DNA from: JAVJST01 sp965229715
GTDB lineage: Bacteria; Pseudomonadota; Alphaproteobacteria; Rhodospirillales; Casp-alpha2
Direction of reading: 5' to 3'
NCBI GenBank assembly: GCA_965229715.1
Contig: CBDDJL010000002.1
Location: forward strand, 1,736,001 to 1,800,000
Length of the DNA: 64,000 bases
The translations under genes were made by a program, and so were the position numbers. Below are positions 36,542-46,216 of the stretch, piece after piece; position 1 is the first letter of the stretch, and each line of letters starts with the position of its first letter. The notes under the pieces are model-generated. The model saw only the letters and a program-made list of their open reading frames with translations. It was not told the origin of the DNA and did not search any database.

Positions 36542-38569
36542 ATGACATATGTCACCGATTTTCCACGTGAGGTGACAGAGTTCGAGCACGTCTGGATCCC
36601 GATGTCGGACGGTGTTCGGCTTTCAGCGAGAATCTGGATGCCGGCGGACGCCGAAACCGACCCGGTACCGGCAATCCTCGAGTACATTCCCTACCGCAAA
36701 CGCGATGGGACTCGGGTGCGTGACGATTGTCGGCATCGCTACTGGGCCGGTCACGGTTACGCTTGCGTGCGCCTCGATATCCGCGGTACCGGCGAGTCCG
36801 AGGGTCTTATTACGGACGAGTACCCGAAGTCCGAACAGGATGACGGGGTCGCCGCGATCACCTGGATTGCCGAGCAATCCTGGTGCACCGGCGCCATCGG
36901 CATGACGGGCATTTCATGGGGCGGCTTCAACGCTCTGCAGGTTGCTGCCCGCCGGCCGCCGGCGCTGAAGGCGATTATGCCACACTGCTTCACCGACGAT
37001 CGCTACGCCGACGACGTCCACTGGATGGGCGGCTGCCTGCTGACCGACGGCTTCTTCTGGGGCTCCGCGTTCTATCATTTCATGACCCGGCCGCCGGATC
37101 CCGAAATCGCCGGCGACGGCTGGCGCGACGCATGGATGCAACGCCTCGAGAGCTGGTCGCCGCCGGCCTCGCACATCTGGATGCGTCACCAGCGGCGCGA
37201 CGACTACTGGCGCCACGGCTCGGTCTGCGAAAACTATGCCGACATCGAATGCGCTGTCTATGCGGTCGGCGGTTGGGAAGACGGTTACTCCAATGCTGTA
37301 CCGCGGGTGCTTGCCAACCTCCGGTGCCCGACGAAAGGCCTCATCGGTCCCTGGGGCCATAAGTATCCGGAAACAGGCGTTCCGGAACCGGCCATCGGGT
37401 TTCTCGGTCATGCGCTCCGATGGTGGGATCACTGGCTCAAGGGCATCGACACCGGCATCATGGACGAACCGGCCTACACGGTCTTCATGCAGGATTTTAT
37501 CGAACCGGACGCCTGCCAGACGCAGGTTCCGGGACGCTGGGTCCGTGAGGCGGCCTGGCCTTCCGGGCGAACGGAAACGGCAACGTTCTCACTGAACGCC
37601 GACGGCCTTCGCAGTGAGAATGTTGCCGGGCAGGTTCTCGAGCACCGCTCGCCGCAGTCGCTCGGCGCGACGGGCGGGAGCTGGTGCCCTTACGGCCTCG
37701 GCGGCACCAGTCCCGATCTCGCCGTTGACCAGCGCGAAGACGACGGCCGCTCGCTCTGCTTCGATGGCGAACCGCTCGCCGCACCACTGGAAATGCTCGG
37801 TGCACCGCAGGCCCGGCTGCGCATCGCCATCGACCGACCCGGCGGGTTCCTCGCCGTAAGATTGATGGATGTTGCGCCCGACGGCACATCGCGGCGGATT
37901 TCCTTCGGCCTTCTCAACCTCACGCACCGCGACGATCACGAAAAGACTGCGCCCATGACACCGGGCAAATGGACGGACGTGACCGTGAAACTCAACGATC
38001 TTGCCTGCCGTGTTGCCGCGGGCCACAGGTTGCGCGTTGCGGTCTCGACCGCCTACTGGCCGATGGTCTGGCCCTCGGCGGAGGCCGTAGGGCTTTCGTT
38101 GGCGGCAGGGGAAAGCGTTATCGACCTGCCGCTCCGCCCGCCCGCGGATGGCGACGACGAGCCCGTCGACTTCGGTTCGAACGAAATGGCGCCTCTGGCT
38201 CCATCGCGAGAGATCGAGCCGGCGATCTCGGGACGAACCATCGAGCGCGACCTGGCCACCGGCCACTGGATCGAAACCCTGGTCGAGGACGGCGGGAGGG
38301 TGCACATCGAAGACATCGACCTGGACGTTGCCGAGGGCGTGATCGCGACATTCGCCATCGACGACGACGATCCGTTGTCGGCCGACGGCGAATGGCACTG
38401 GCATACGCTTTACAGGCGTGACGGTTGGCACGTCGAGATCGATAGTTGGACCCGGCTCCGCGCCACCGCACACGAATGGCTTATCGATACCGATATCGAC
38501 GCCCGCGAGGACGGCGTATCCGTGTTCTCGAAATCGTGGCGTGAGCGCATACTGCGGGATGGGGTATGA
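36542..38569 (+). CDS. CocE/NonD-family hydrolase (peptidase S15), copy 1
   Basis: The 675-aa protein has an N-terminal alpha/beta-hydrolase domain with DIRGTGESEG and nucleophile GISWGGF (S125), followed by a helical cap (about 150-290) and a C-terminal jelly-roll domain typical of S15/CocE (WLKGIDTGIMDEP, FGLLNLTHRDDHEKTAPMTP, LRVAVSTAYWPMVWPS). Substrates of the family include acyl esters such as cocaine and cephalosporin esters, and X-Pro peptides. ATG at 36542 follows GAGGGAGGCC. It begins a same-strand run with a paralogue 24 bp downstream and an oligopeptide ABC transporter; a transported amide or ester is the likely substrate. Confidence 0.9.
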   Translation: MTYVTDFPREVTEFEHVWIPMSDGVRLSARIWMPADAETDPVPAILEYIPYRKRDGTRVRDDCRHRYWAGHGYACVRLDIRGTGESEGLITDEYPKSEQDDGVAAITWIAEQSWCTGAIGMTGISWGGFNALQVAARRPPALKAIMPHCFTDDRYADDVHWMGGCLLTDGFFWGSAFYHFMTRPPDPEIAGDGWRDAWMQRLESWSPPASHIWMRHQRRDDYWRHGSVCENYADIECAVYAVGGWEDGYSNAVPRVLANLRCPTKGLIGPWGHKYPETGVPEPAIGFLGHALRWWDHWLKGIDTGIMDEPAYTVFMQDFIEPDACQTQVPGRWVREAAWPSGRTETATFSLNADGLRSENVAGQVLEHRSPQSLGATGGSWCPYGLGGTSPDLAVDQREDDGRSLCFDGEPLAAPLEMLGAPQARLRIAIDRPGGFLAVRLMDVAPDGTSRRISFGLLNLTHRDDHEKTAPMTPGKWTDVTVKLNDLACRVAAGHRLRVAVSTAYWPMVWPSAEAVGLSLAAGESVIDLPLRPPADGDDEPVDFGSNEMAPLAPSREIEPAISGRTIERDLATGHWIETLVEDGGRVHIEDIDLDVAEGVIATFAIDDDDPLSADGEWHWHTLYRRDGWHVEIDSWTRLRATAHEWLIDTDIDAREDGVSVFSKSWRERILRDGV

Positions 38570-38593
38570 GCGAACAGCGATGATGGGATTAAC

Positions 38594-40612
38594 GTGAAGA
38601 TCGTCGAGACATTTCCGAGGGCGACAGAGGTGCTGGACCCGGTGTTCATCACGCTTTCGGACGGGGTGCGCCTGGCCGCACGCATCTGGTTGCCAACGGA
38701 CGCCGTCGAAAAACCGGTGCCGGCGATTCTCGAGTATCTGCCCTATCGACGCCACGACGGCACAGCCGATCGCGACGCGCTAACGCATCCCTATTTCGCC
38801 GGTCATGGCTATGCAAGCGTGCGTATCGACATGCGTGGATCGGGCGATTCCCAAGGCGTGCTGAAAGGTGAATATCTTAAACAAGAGCAGGATGACGCGC
38901 TCGAGATCATCGACTGGATAACCGCCCAGTCCTGGTGTTCAGGACAGGTCGGTATGATCGGTATTTCATGGGGCGGGTTCAACGGCCTGCAAGTCGCCGC
39001 CCGCCGCCCGCCGGCTCTGAAGGCCGTGGTGTCGATCTGCTCAACCGACGACCGCTATGCTGACGACATTCATCACATGGGCGGTACCCTGCTGAATGAC
39101 AACGCCGCGTGGAACGGCGCGATGTTCTCGATCAATTCGACACCGCCCGATCCGGACGTCGTCGGTAACGTCTGGCACGAAATGTGGATCGACCGCCTGA
39201 AGGAAAGCGGCCTCTGGCTCGAGGACTGGATGGCGCACCAGACTCGGGACGAATTCTACAAACACGGTTCGGTCTGTGAGGACTTCGGACGGATCGAGGC
39301 CGCCGTCTACGCCGTCGGCGGCTGGGCCGACGGCTATTCGAACGCCGTCTTTCGTCTGTTGGAAGGTCTGAAGGCGCCGTGCAAGGGTCTCGTCGGACCG
39401 TGGGCGCATAAGTATCCGCACTTTGCCAAACCGGGCCCCGCCATCGGGTTTCTGCAGGAATGCCTACGTTGGTGGGATTACTGGTTGAAGGGCATCGACA
39501 CCGGCATCATGGATGAGCCGCGATTGCGCTGTTGGATCGAGGACCCCATGCCGCCACAGACGATGTACGAGGAGCGACCCGGGCGGTGGGTTGCGGAAGC
39601 GGGTTGGCCGTCACCGCGCATCAACGACTCTGTTCATTACCTCAACGCTGGCGGGCTGGCTCCGGAACCAGGCGAAGCGCGGCCGCTGACGATCAATTCG
39701 CCGCTCGATACCGGCGCTTATGCGGGGCAATGGTGCGCCTATGGACTGATTCCCGATTTGTCCGGCGATCAGCGTCTCGAAGCCGGCGGTTCGCTGGTGT
39801 TCGATGGTGAGCCCCTGGGCGCAGATGTCGAGATTCTCGGTGCACCGGTCGTGTCGCTCGAACTCGCCTGTGACAAGCCCGTCGCCATGGTCGCGGCGGT
39901 CCTTTCGGAAGTTTTGCCGGACGGTGCCGCGACCCGCGTCAGCTATGGCCTGCTCAATCTCACTCACCGCGACAGCCACGAGCGCCCCGAACCCCTCGAG
40001 CCCGGCAAACGCTACCGCGTGCGCGTCCAGTTGTGCGATGCCGGACACCGCTTTGCCGCTGGAAATCGCGTCCGGCTCGCGCTCTCGACCGCATATTGGC
40101 CCATAGCTTGGCCATCACCGGAAAAAGCGACACTGACGATTACCGCGGCGGAGAGCACGCTCAGTCTGCCGGTGCGGCGGCCGAGCGACGAAGATGCTGC
40201 GCTTCGTCCATTTGAAGAGCCGCAGTCATCGCCGCCGCTTGACAAGACCGCCGAGCGCGAGCCGCAATACGAGTGGACCATCGAACGCGACATGACGATG
40301 GGTGTCCTTACCCATCGACAGTGGTTCGACGAGGGCCGCACCGTTTACAACGAGCACGACGGTTGGACGGTCGAATCGAGCCATGAGGAGTATTTCTCGA
40401 TTCATCCCGACGATCCCACGAGCGCCCGGCTCGACATCACGTGGACCGAGCGGTTCGAGCGAGGCGCATGGCAAGTGTCAACTCGAACGCACACCGTCAT
40501 GACCTCGACCCCTACGCATTTCCGGCTCGAGGCGGAACTGGAGGCCAAGGAGGGTGAAGACATAGCGCATACCCAGCGCTGGTCGCGGGACTTTCCGCGC
40601 CAGCTCGTGTGA
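38594..40612 (+). CDS. CocE/NonD-family hydrolase (peptidase S15), copy 2
   Basis: The 672-aa protein is a tandem paralogue of the preceding gene: the same DMRGSGDSQG and GISWGGF (S125) motifs at the same positions, and identical runs such as AARRPPALKA and GIDTGIMDEP. The start is GTG at 38594. The C-terminal domain diverges more than the catalytic domain, so the two may have different substrate ranges. Tandem duplication of a catabolic hydrolase inside one operon suggests stepwise cleavage or a broadened range. Confidence 0.9.
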   Translation: MKIVETFPRATEVLDPVFITLSDGVRLAARIWLPTDAVEKPVPAILEYLPYRRHDGTADRDALTHPYFAGHGYASVRIDMRGSGDSQGVLKGEYLKQEQDDALEIIDWITAQSWCSGQVGMIGISWGGFNGLQVAARRPPALKAVVSICSTDDRYADDIHHMGGTLLNDNAAWNGAMFSINSTPPDPDVVGNVWHEMWIDRLKESGLWLEDWMAHQTRDEFYKHGSVCEDFGRIEAAVYAVGGWADGYSNAVFRLLEGLKAPCKGLVGPWAHKYPHFAKPGPAIGFLQECLRWWDYWLKGIDTGIMDEPRLRCWIEDPMPPQTMYEERPGRWVAEAGWPSPRINDSVHYLNAGGLAPEPGEARPLTINSPLDTGAYAGQWCAYGLIPDLSGDQRLEAGGSLVFDGEPLGADVEILGAPVVSLELACDKPVAMVAAVLSEVLPDGAATRVSYGLLNLTHRDSHERPEPLEPGKRYRVRVQLCDAGHRFAAGNRVRLALSTAYWPIAWPSPEKATLTITAAESTLSLPVRRPSDEDAALRPFEEPQSSPPLDKTAEREPQYEWTIERDMTMGVLTHRQWFDEGRTVYNEHDGWTVESSHEEYFSIHPDDPTSARLDITWTERFERGAWQVSTRTHTVMTSTPTHFRLEAELEAKEGEDIAHTQRWSRDFPRQLV

Positions 40613-40715
40613 CGGCATATTGACTCTTATCGGATGTAGTGGCGGAGTTATTGGCAAGAAGACGAAAAATTCGGACCGTATTGGCCCGACAACGACTAAA
40701 ATCAGGGAGGAAACC

Positions 40716-42263
40716 ATGAAGACCCATACGCAGTCTCGACGGCATTTCCTGCAGACGCTGGCATTTGCTGGCGCGGCGGGTTTTGTCGGTACATACCCCG
40801 GCATCTCGTACGCCGCCGAGGACGATACGTTGACGATCCGATTCGACCGGGAGATCGAGAGTTTCGACCCGGGCTACTATGTCGGTGGTCATCCAGCCAA
40901 CGACGTCAACTGGGCAGTGTTGCCGTCACTCGTTCACTATGAGGAAGGCGGAGGCTGGACACCGGCACCGCACGCTGTGAGCGTTACCGTTCGCGATGCC
41001 GAGCACATCGATTTCGAGCTGATTCCCGGTCTCCAGTGGAGCGGCGGATTCGGCGAGGTGACGACAGAGGACGTCGCCTATTCGTACAATCGGATGACGG
41101 AAAGCGAATGGAAGGGCGATTACGTCGCATTCGACCGTGTCGAGATCAAGGACAAGTACCGCGGTACCATCGTGCTTAATCAGCCTTTCGCGCCGTTCAT
41201 GTCGGCAACTTTGGCCTCGGGAACCGGCGTCATCGTGTGCAAAAAGGCGGTCGAGTTGGCCGGTGGGCGCTACACCGTCGACATTCCGGCAACGTGCGGA
41301 CCGTACGTGATCTCCGAGTTCAAGCAGGCACAGGTTCTGAGGCTCCGGCCGAATCCCGACTGGACCGGACCGAAACCGGCCTACGCCAACATCGATTGCA
41401 TCTTCATCGCCGAGGACGAAGCGGCGGCGCTCGCGTTCGAGGCCGGCGAGGTCGACTGCGCGAAGATCACGTCGAACTCCTATGCGCGGTATCTGCAGAC
41501 TTTGCCGGAAAACGCCGAGCTCACGGTGGCGGGTGCGTTGCAGTACATGTGGATGGGCATCAACACGGAGCATCCGAAGCTCCAGGATCCTCGCGTTCGC
41601 AAGGCGATCCAGCATGCCATTAATCAAGGGGCGATCATTGACGGCGCCTATTCCGGAACGGCCGAACCGTCGTACGGCATCGTCTCGCCAGGCCTCGTAG
41701 GCCGGCGTACGGCGGCCGGCTACGAATTCGATCCGGTCAAGGCGCGCGAGCTCTTGGCGGAGGCAGGGGCCAGCGGGCTTAATTTAACGCTTCGCACTCT
41801 GAACGCCCAAGAGCGGATGCTCGCGGCGCAGATCATCCAGGCCAATCTCGGCGCCATCGGCATCAACGTCGAGATCATCCCGCTCGACTCGGGTCCGTTC
41901 TGGGAGATGGGCCAGGAAAGCAAGGGCGATACATGGAAGGATCTCGAGCTCTGGATCATGCGGTACGGCTCTGGTCCCGATCCCTACGAGCCGTTCCAGT
42001 GGTTCCTCCGCGACCAGGTCGGTATCTGGAACTGGGAGCGCTGGTCGTCCGACGAGTTCGAGGATCTGTTCACCAAACTCGTCGCAGAGACCGTCCCGGA
42101 GAAACGGGCGGAAATCGCATTCCGAATGCAGGAGATCATGGAGGAAACGGGCGGTTACGTCTGGCTGACCCACGAACCGGAGGTCTACATCCACCGCGCG
42201 GATATCGACGCTCGGTTCGCGCCGTCGGGCGAGATGCTGCTGCCTTATTTCAAGCCGGAATAA
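40716..42263 (+). CDS. ABC transporter substrate-binding protein (SBP_bac_5, dipeptide type)
   Basis: The 515-aa protein has a Tat-like signal (SRRHFLQTLAFAGAAGFVGT) and the family-5 binding-protein pattern: IRFDREIESFDPG, then TTEDVAYSYNRM, ACGPY-like TCGPYVISEF, and LQDPRVRKAIQHAINQGAII. It binds the compound in the periplasm and hands it to the permeases that follow. ATG at 40716 follows GGGAGGAAACC; the upstream frame from 40620 lacks signal character. Ligand is unknown; family members bind peptides, nickel chelates, opines or glutathione. Proximity to CocE-like hydrolases favours a modified peptide or ester. Confidence 0.92.
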   Translation: MKTHTQSRRHFLQTLAFAGAAGFVGTYPGISYAAEDDTLTIRFDREIESFDPGYYVGGHPANDVNWAVLPSLVHYEEGGGWTPAPHAVSVTVRDAEHIDFELIPGLQWSGGFGEVTTEDVAYSYNRMTESEWKGDYVAFDRVEIKDKYRGTIVLNQPFAPFMSATLASGTGVIVCKKAVELAGGRYTVDIPATCGPYVISEFKQAQVLRLRPNPDWTGPKPAYANIDCIFIAEDEAAALAFEAGEVDCAKITSNSYARYLQTLPENAELTVAGALQYMWMGINTEHPKLQDPRVRKAIQHAINQGAIIDGAYSGTAEPSYGIVSPGLVGRRTAAGYEFDPVKARELLAEAGASGLNLTLRTLNAQERMLAAQIIQANLGAIGINVEIIPLDSGPFWEMGQESKGDTWKDLELWIMRYGSGPDPYEPFQWFLRDQVGIWNWERWSSDEFEDLFTKLVAETVPEKRAEIAFRMQEIMEETGGYVWLTHEPEVYIHRADIDARFAPSGEMLLPYFKPE

Positions 42264-42326
42264 TCGAGACGGGCTGTCGGTGCGGATGTCGCCGACAGCC
42301 CTCCCGCTCCGGCTTCGAGGCACGGT

Positions 42327-43271
42327 ATGCTGCTCTATCTTTGCAAGCGTCTAGCGCTCTCTGTCGTCATCATCCTGTTGGCGATCGCGGCGCTGTTCGT
42401 GATGCTGCATTCGATTCCGGGCGATCCCGTCAGTATCGCGCTCGGGCCGCGCGCGACGCCCGAGGTGCAGGCCGCCTATGCCGCCAAGATGCATCTCGAC
42501 AAACCGCTTTACTATCAATTCGGAATCTTCATCGGCAACGTCGTACAGGGCGATCTCGGCAGCGACGTTTTCTCGAACAGACCGGTCGCCGAAACCATGG
42601 CAGACCAATTGCCGTACACGGTTACACTCGCATTCGCCGCTTTGTTCTGGTCGGCCCTGATCGGTATCCCGCTCGGGTGCTACTCGGCTATCAAACCGAA
42701 CTCGGCCCTCGACCGCATTACCGGCATATTGTCTGTCGGAACGATCGCGGTTCCGTCCTTTCTGGTGTCGATTTGGGCGATCCTGGTGTTCGCGATCGCA
42801 GTTCGCTGGATGCCGGTGCTCGGTGCCGGAGATGAGGGGGACATCCTCGATCAATTGCATCACTTGATCCTGCCGGCATTCGCCGTCGGTCTCGGCTGGG
42901 TAGGGTATCTTGCCCGTATGGTTCGCGCTTCGATGCTCGAGGTCATGGGCGAAAACTACATCCGCGCGGCGCGGGCTTTCGGACTCCGCTCGCGCACCAT
43001 CATTTTTCGCTACGCGCTGAAGGTTGCGATCTTGCCGACCATTACGCTGATCGGTGTCGGCTTCGGCGGGTTGCTCTCCGGGACGGTGTTCGCAGAGATC
43101 ATCTTCACCCGCCCCGGGATCGGGCGCGTCATCTACGATATGGTGCTCGCGCGAAACTTCCCGGTCGTTCAGGGCGCCGTTCTCGTGACCATCGGCATGT
43201 ACGTCGTCGTCACCCTGGTCGCCGATCTTCTTGTTTCATGGTTGGATCCCCGTGTCAGAGACACTCTCTAA
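42327..43271 (+). CDS. dppB: Dipeptide-type ABC permease (DppB-like)
   Basis: The 314-aa protein has the DppB order of six helices, starting LLYLCKRLALSVVIILLAIA, with the conserved N-terminal IPGDPVSIALGP segment and the inner-membrane EAA-loop MVRASMLEVMGENYIRAARAFGLRS. The C terminus is typical (GTVFAEIIFTRPGIGRVIYD). It forms the channel with the next gene. It follows the binding-protein gene by 63 bp; the downstream gene overlaps it. Confidence 0.93.
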   Translation: MLLYLCKRLALSVVIILLAIAALFVMLHSIPGDPVSIALGPRATPEVQAAYAAKMHLDKPLYYQFGIFIGNVVQGDLGSDVFSNRPVAETMADQLPYTVTLAFAALFWSALIGIPLGCYSAIKPNSALDRITGILSVGTIAVPSFLVSIWAILVFAIAVRWMPVLGAGDEGDILDQLHHLILPAFAVGLGWVGYLARMVRASMLEVMGENYIRAARAFGLRSRTIIFRYALKVAILPTITLIGVGFGGLLSGTVFAEIIFTRPGIGRVIYDMVLARNFPVVQGAVLVTIGMYVVVTLVADLLVSWLDPRVRDTL

Positions 43272-44163
43272 GAACGGCGAGACGAACGCCGGGGCCAAGA
43301 GAGCCCCCGAGAAGCGCTACAGCGTCGGGCGCGAAAAATTCTTACTTTTCTTACAAAACCCGATGGGGGTTCTTGGCCTGATCCTCGTCGTTCTTTTCTT
43401 CGCTAGCGCCATCTTCGCGCCGATCTTTGCAACCCACGATCCGTTGGCTATGGATATCCCGAACCGCCTGTCGGGACCGACGGCGGAACATTGGGCCGGC
43501 ACAGACCAACTCGGCCGCGACACTTTTTCGCGCGTTCTGTATGGCGGCCGGGTCGCGCTAAAGGTCGCTGCAATCGGCGTATCGATCTCGTTGCTGGTCG
43601 GTTTGATTCTTGGCATGCTCGCTGGATATGGGCCGCAGTGGCTCGACAACATCCTGCTCCTGCTCTTCGACGCGATCCGTTCATTCCCAACCATTGTGCT
43701 TGCCCTGGCGGCGGTTGCGCTCCTCGGGCCCAGCCTGGAACTCGTCCTCGCTATCGTCATCGTTACGACAATACCGGGATACGCGCGATTGGCGCGAACC
43801 AGCACACTTGCGCTTAAGAATACCGAGTTCATTCTCGCCGAGCGTTCTCTTGGCGCCAGCTTGCCGCGAACCCTGGCGCGCCACATCATGCCCAACGTGA
43901 TCGGCCCGCTGTTGATCCTTGCGGCGATGGACGTGCCGGTCGTTGTCACCATCGAAGCGGGGCTCAGCTTCCTTGGTCTCGGCGTGCAACCGCCAACGTC
44001 GAGTTGGGGAACGGTGCTGAACGAGGGCTACCTGATCATCCGCCAGACTCCGTGGCCAGTGATCGCCGGTGGTGTGCCGCTCGTGCTCACGACGCTCGGC
44101 TTCACCTTTCTCGGCGAGGCGCTCCGCGATGTCTTCGACCCACGCCTTCGGAAGGGACGCTAG
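43252..44163 (+). CDS. dppC: Dipeptide-type ABC permease (DppC-like)
   Basis: I placed the start at the GTG at 43252, giving 303 aa and a 20-bp overlap with dppB; the frame opens with TTG at 43231. The protein has the DppC-type N-terminal OppC segment (FLLFLQNPMGVLGLILVVLF), GTDQLGRDTFSRVLYGGRVA, and the EAA loop YARLARTSTLALKNTEFILAE. C terminus GVPLVLTTLGFTFLGEALRD is typical. It pairs with DppB. Confidence 0.93.
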   Translation: MSETLSKNGETNAGAKRAPEKRYSVGREKFLLFLQNPMGVLGLILVVLFFASAIFAPIFATHDPLAMDIPNRLSGPTAEHWAGTDQLGRDTFSRVLYGGRVALKVAAIGVSISLLVGLILGMLAGYGPQWLDNILLLLFDAIRSFPTIVLALAAVALLGPSLELVLAIVIVTTIPGYARLARTSTLALKNTEFILAERSLGASLPRTLARHIMPNVIGPLLILAAMDVPVVVTIEAGLSFLGLGVQPPTSSWGTVLNEGYLIIRQTPWPVIAGGVPLVLTTLGFTFLGEALRDVFDPRLRKGR

Positions 44164-44166
44164 GCC

Positions 44167-46206
44167 ATGGCAGCGCTGCTCGATATTCAGGACTTGAACG
44201 TCGATTTCAAAACACCACGCGGCCGCGTTCACGTGTTGCGCGACATCAACTTCCAAGTGCCCAAGGGCAAGAGCGTCGGCATCGTCGGCGAGAGCGGCTC
44301 GGGCAAGAGCACCGTGATCTGGACAATCACACAGCTGCTCGCCGGCAACGGCGTGGTCGAGGGTGGCAAGGCGATGTTCGACGGCCTCGATCTCTTGAGT
44401 GCAAACGAACGGGAAATTCGGGCTGTGCGCGGCGAAGAAATTTCGATCGTCTTTCAGGATCCGATGACGTCGCAATCGCCGGTTCTCTCCTATGAACAAC
44501 AGATGAACGATATTCTCTATCGCCGGAAAAGAATGTCGGATCGCGAAAAGAAGAAGCGCGCCATCGACATGATGCGCCGCGTCGGCATTCCCGATCCGGA
44601 AAGCCGCATCGTCCAGTATCCCCATCAATTCAGCGGCGGGATGCGCCAGCGCGCCGGAATTGCCATGGCGCTGCTGATGGACCCGCTGCTCCTCATCGCC
44701 GACGAGCCGACGACGGCGCTCGACGTGACGATGGAGGCGCAAATCATCCATTTGATCCGCGAATTGCAGTCGGAATTCGAGGCGACGATCATCGTCGTTT
44801 CTCACAATCTCGGGTTAATCGCCGAACTCTGCGACGAGGTCGTCGTCATGTACGCGGGCGAGGTCGTCGAGTACGGCGACGTGCGGGAAATTTTCTACAA
44901 TCCGTCGCATCCTTACACCAAGGCGTTGCTGGAATGCGATCCGGCGCGCGAGACCGAAAAAACCCGATATCTGCCGGTGATCCCGGGTGACATACCCGAT
45001 CTGCACGTTCGTCCCGCTGGATGCGTGTTCGCGTCGCGTTGTCGCAACGTGATGGACGTGTGCCGCAAGCATGAACCGACGGCACACGATGCGGGACCCG
45101 ACGGCCACATCTCGCGTTGTCATCTGCTTGCGGAATCGGTCGAGGAGGCCGATGCCGACGATATTCTCGGTGGCGAGAAACCAAAAGCCGCGCGTCGTGA
45201 AGGTACCGATGCCAGGGCATCGTCGGCCGGAGACATGTTACTCGACGTTGAAGACCTGCATGTGCGTTTCAAGGTTATGGGGCCGCTCAAGGCGCTGGTG
45301 AAGGGTGTGAAGGAACCGTATGTCGACGCGGTGCTCAATGCGTCTTTGAACCTGAAGAAGGGCGAGACGCTGGGTCTCGTCGGTGAGAGCGGATCGGGCA
45401 AAACGACACTCGGCCGCGCTATCCTCGGTCTCGTCAAGGCGCAAGGCGGTAAGGCCGCGTTCGAGGGGCGCGACGTCTTGCAACTCAGCCACAAACAGTT
45501 CATGCCGCTCCGCCGCGACATGGCGATGATGTTCCAGGACCCGGTCGGCTCACTCAGCCCGCGCCAGACCGTTCGTTCGCTGATCGTCGAGCCGTTCGAG
45601 ATACACGGCATCCGGGCGGATCTTGATCGGGAAGCGGACCGGCTCTGCGATATGGTACGATTGCCCAACAATTTCCTGTCGCGCTATCCGCACGAACTGT
45701 CGGGTGGTCAGGCGCGGCGCGTCGGCGTCGCCCGGGCGCTGGCGCTCAACCCGAAGCTGATCATTGCCGACGAACCGACCGCCGGTCTCGATGTCTCGGT
45801 GCAGGGCGAGATCCTGAACCTGATGAACGAGCTTCAGGTCGAGCATGGTCTCGGTTATCTGATTATCAGCCATAATCTGCCGGTCGTTCGCCACATCAGC
45901 GACAAGCTCGCGATCATGTATCTCGGGAGGCTGGTCGAACAGGGCGATTCGGAAAAAATCTTCGAACGGCCAGCGCATCCCTATACCGAGGCACTTGTGC
46001 GCGGCGTACCAAAGCCCGATCCCGATAAACGGCGCACACTGCTCTCGATCGAGGGCGAAGTGCCGAGTTTGTCGAACCGGCCGTCTGGCTGCGAGTTCCA
46101 CACCCGATGCAAGTACGCGACAGAACGTTGCAAATTGGAGCGACCCGGCGTAACCAAGCTGAACGATGGTCGCGTCCTGACGTGCCACCATCCGTTGATC
46201 GATTGA
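44167..46206 (+). CDS. Fused double ABC ATPase (DppD-DppF type)
   Basis: The 679-aa protein holds two complete nucleotide-binding domains. The first has Walker A GESGSGKST, signature FSGGMRQRAGIA, Walker B LLLIADEP and its oligopeptide HPY-type tail with cysteines (CVFASRCRNVMDVC). The second, after a 40-residue linker, has GESGSGKTT, signature LSGGQARRVGVA, Walker B LIIADEP and a matching tail (GCEFHTRCKYATERC). Most transporters of this type use separate DppD and DppF. The gene starts 3 bp after dppC, so it is in one operon with it. Confidence 0.93.
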   Translation: MAALLDIQDLNVDFKTPRGRVHVLRDINFQVPKGKSVGIVGESGSGKSTVIWTITQLLAGNGVVEGGKAMFDGLDLLSANEREIRAVRGEEISIVFQDPMTSQSPVLSYEQQMNDILYRRKRMSDREKKKRAIDMMRRVGIPDPESRIVQYPHQFSGGMRQRAGIAMALLMDPLLLIADEPTTALDVTMEAQIIHLIRELQSEFEATIIVVSHNLGLIAELCDEVVVMYAGEVVEYGDVREIFYNPSHPYTKALLECDPARETEKTRYLPVIPGDIPDLHVRPAGCVFASRCRNVMDVCRKHEPTAHDAGPDGHISRCHLLAESVEEADADDILGGEKPKAARREGTDARASSAGDMLLDVEDLHVRFKVMGPLKALVKGVKEPYVDAVLNASLNLKKGETLGLVGESGSGKTTLGRAILGLVKAQGGKAAFEGRDVLQLSHKQFMPLRRDMAMMFQDPVGSLSPRQTVRSLIVEPFEIHGIRADLDREADRLCDMVRLPNNFLSRYPHELSGGQARRVGVARALALNPKLIIADEPTAGLDVSVQGEILNLMNELQVEHGLGYLIISHNLPVVRHISDKLAIMYLGRLVEQGDSEKIFERPAHPYTEALVRGVPKPDPDKRRTLLSIEGEVPSLSNRPSGCEFHTRCKYATERCKLERPGVTKLNDGRVLTCHHPLID

Positions 46207-46216
46207 GGATCCTGCC

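Noticed and set aside
37589..38755. 388-aa minus-strand frame over the CocE-like gene
   Set aside because: Antisense of a conserved hydrolase, without domain or ribosome-binding site.
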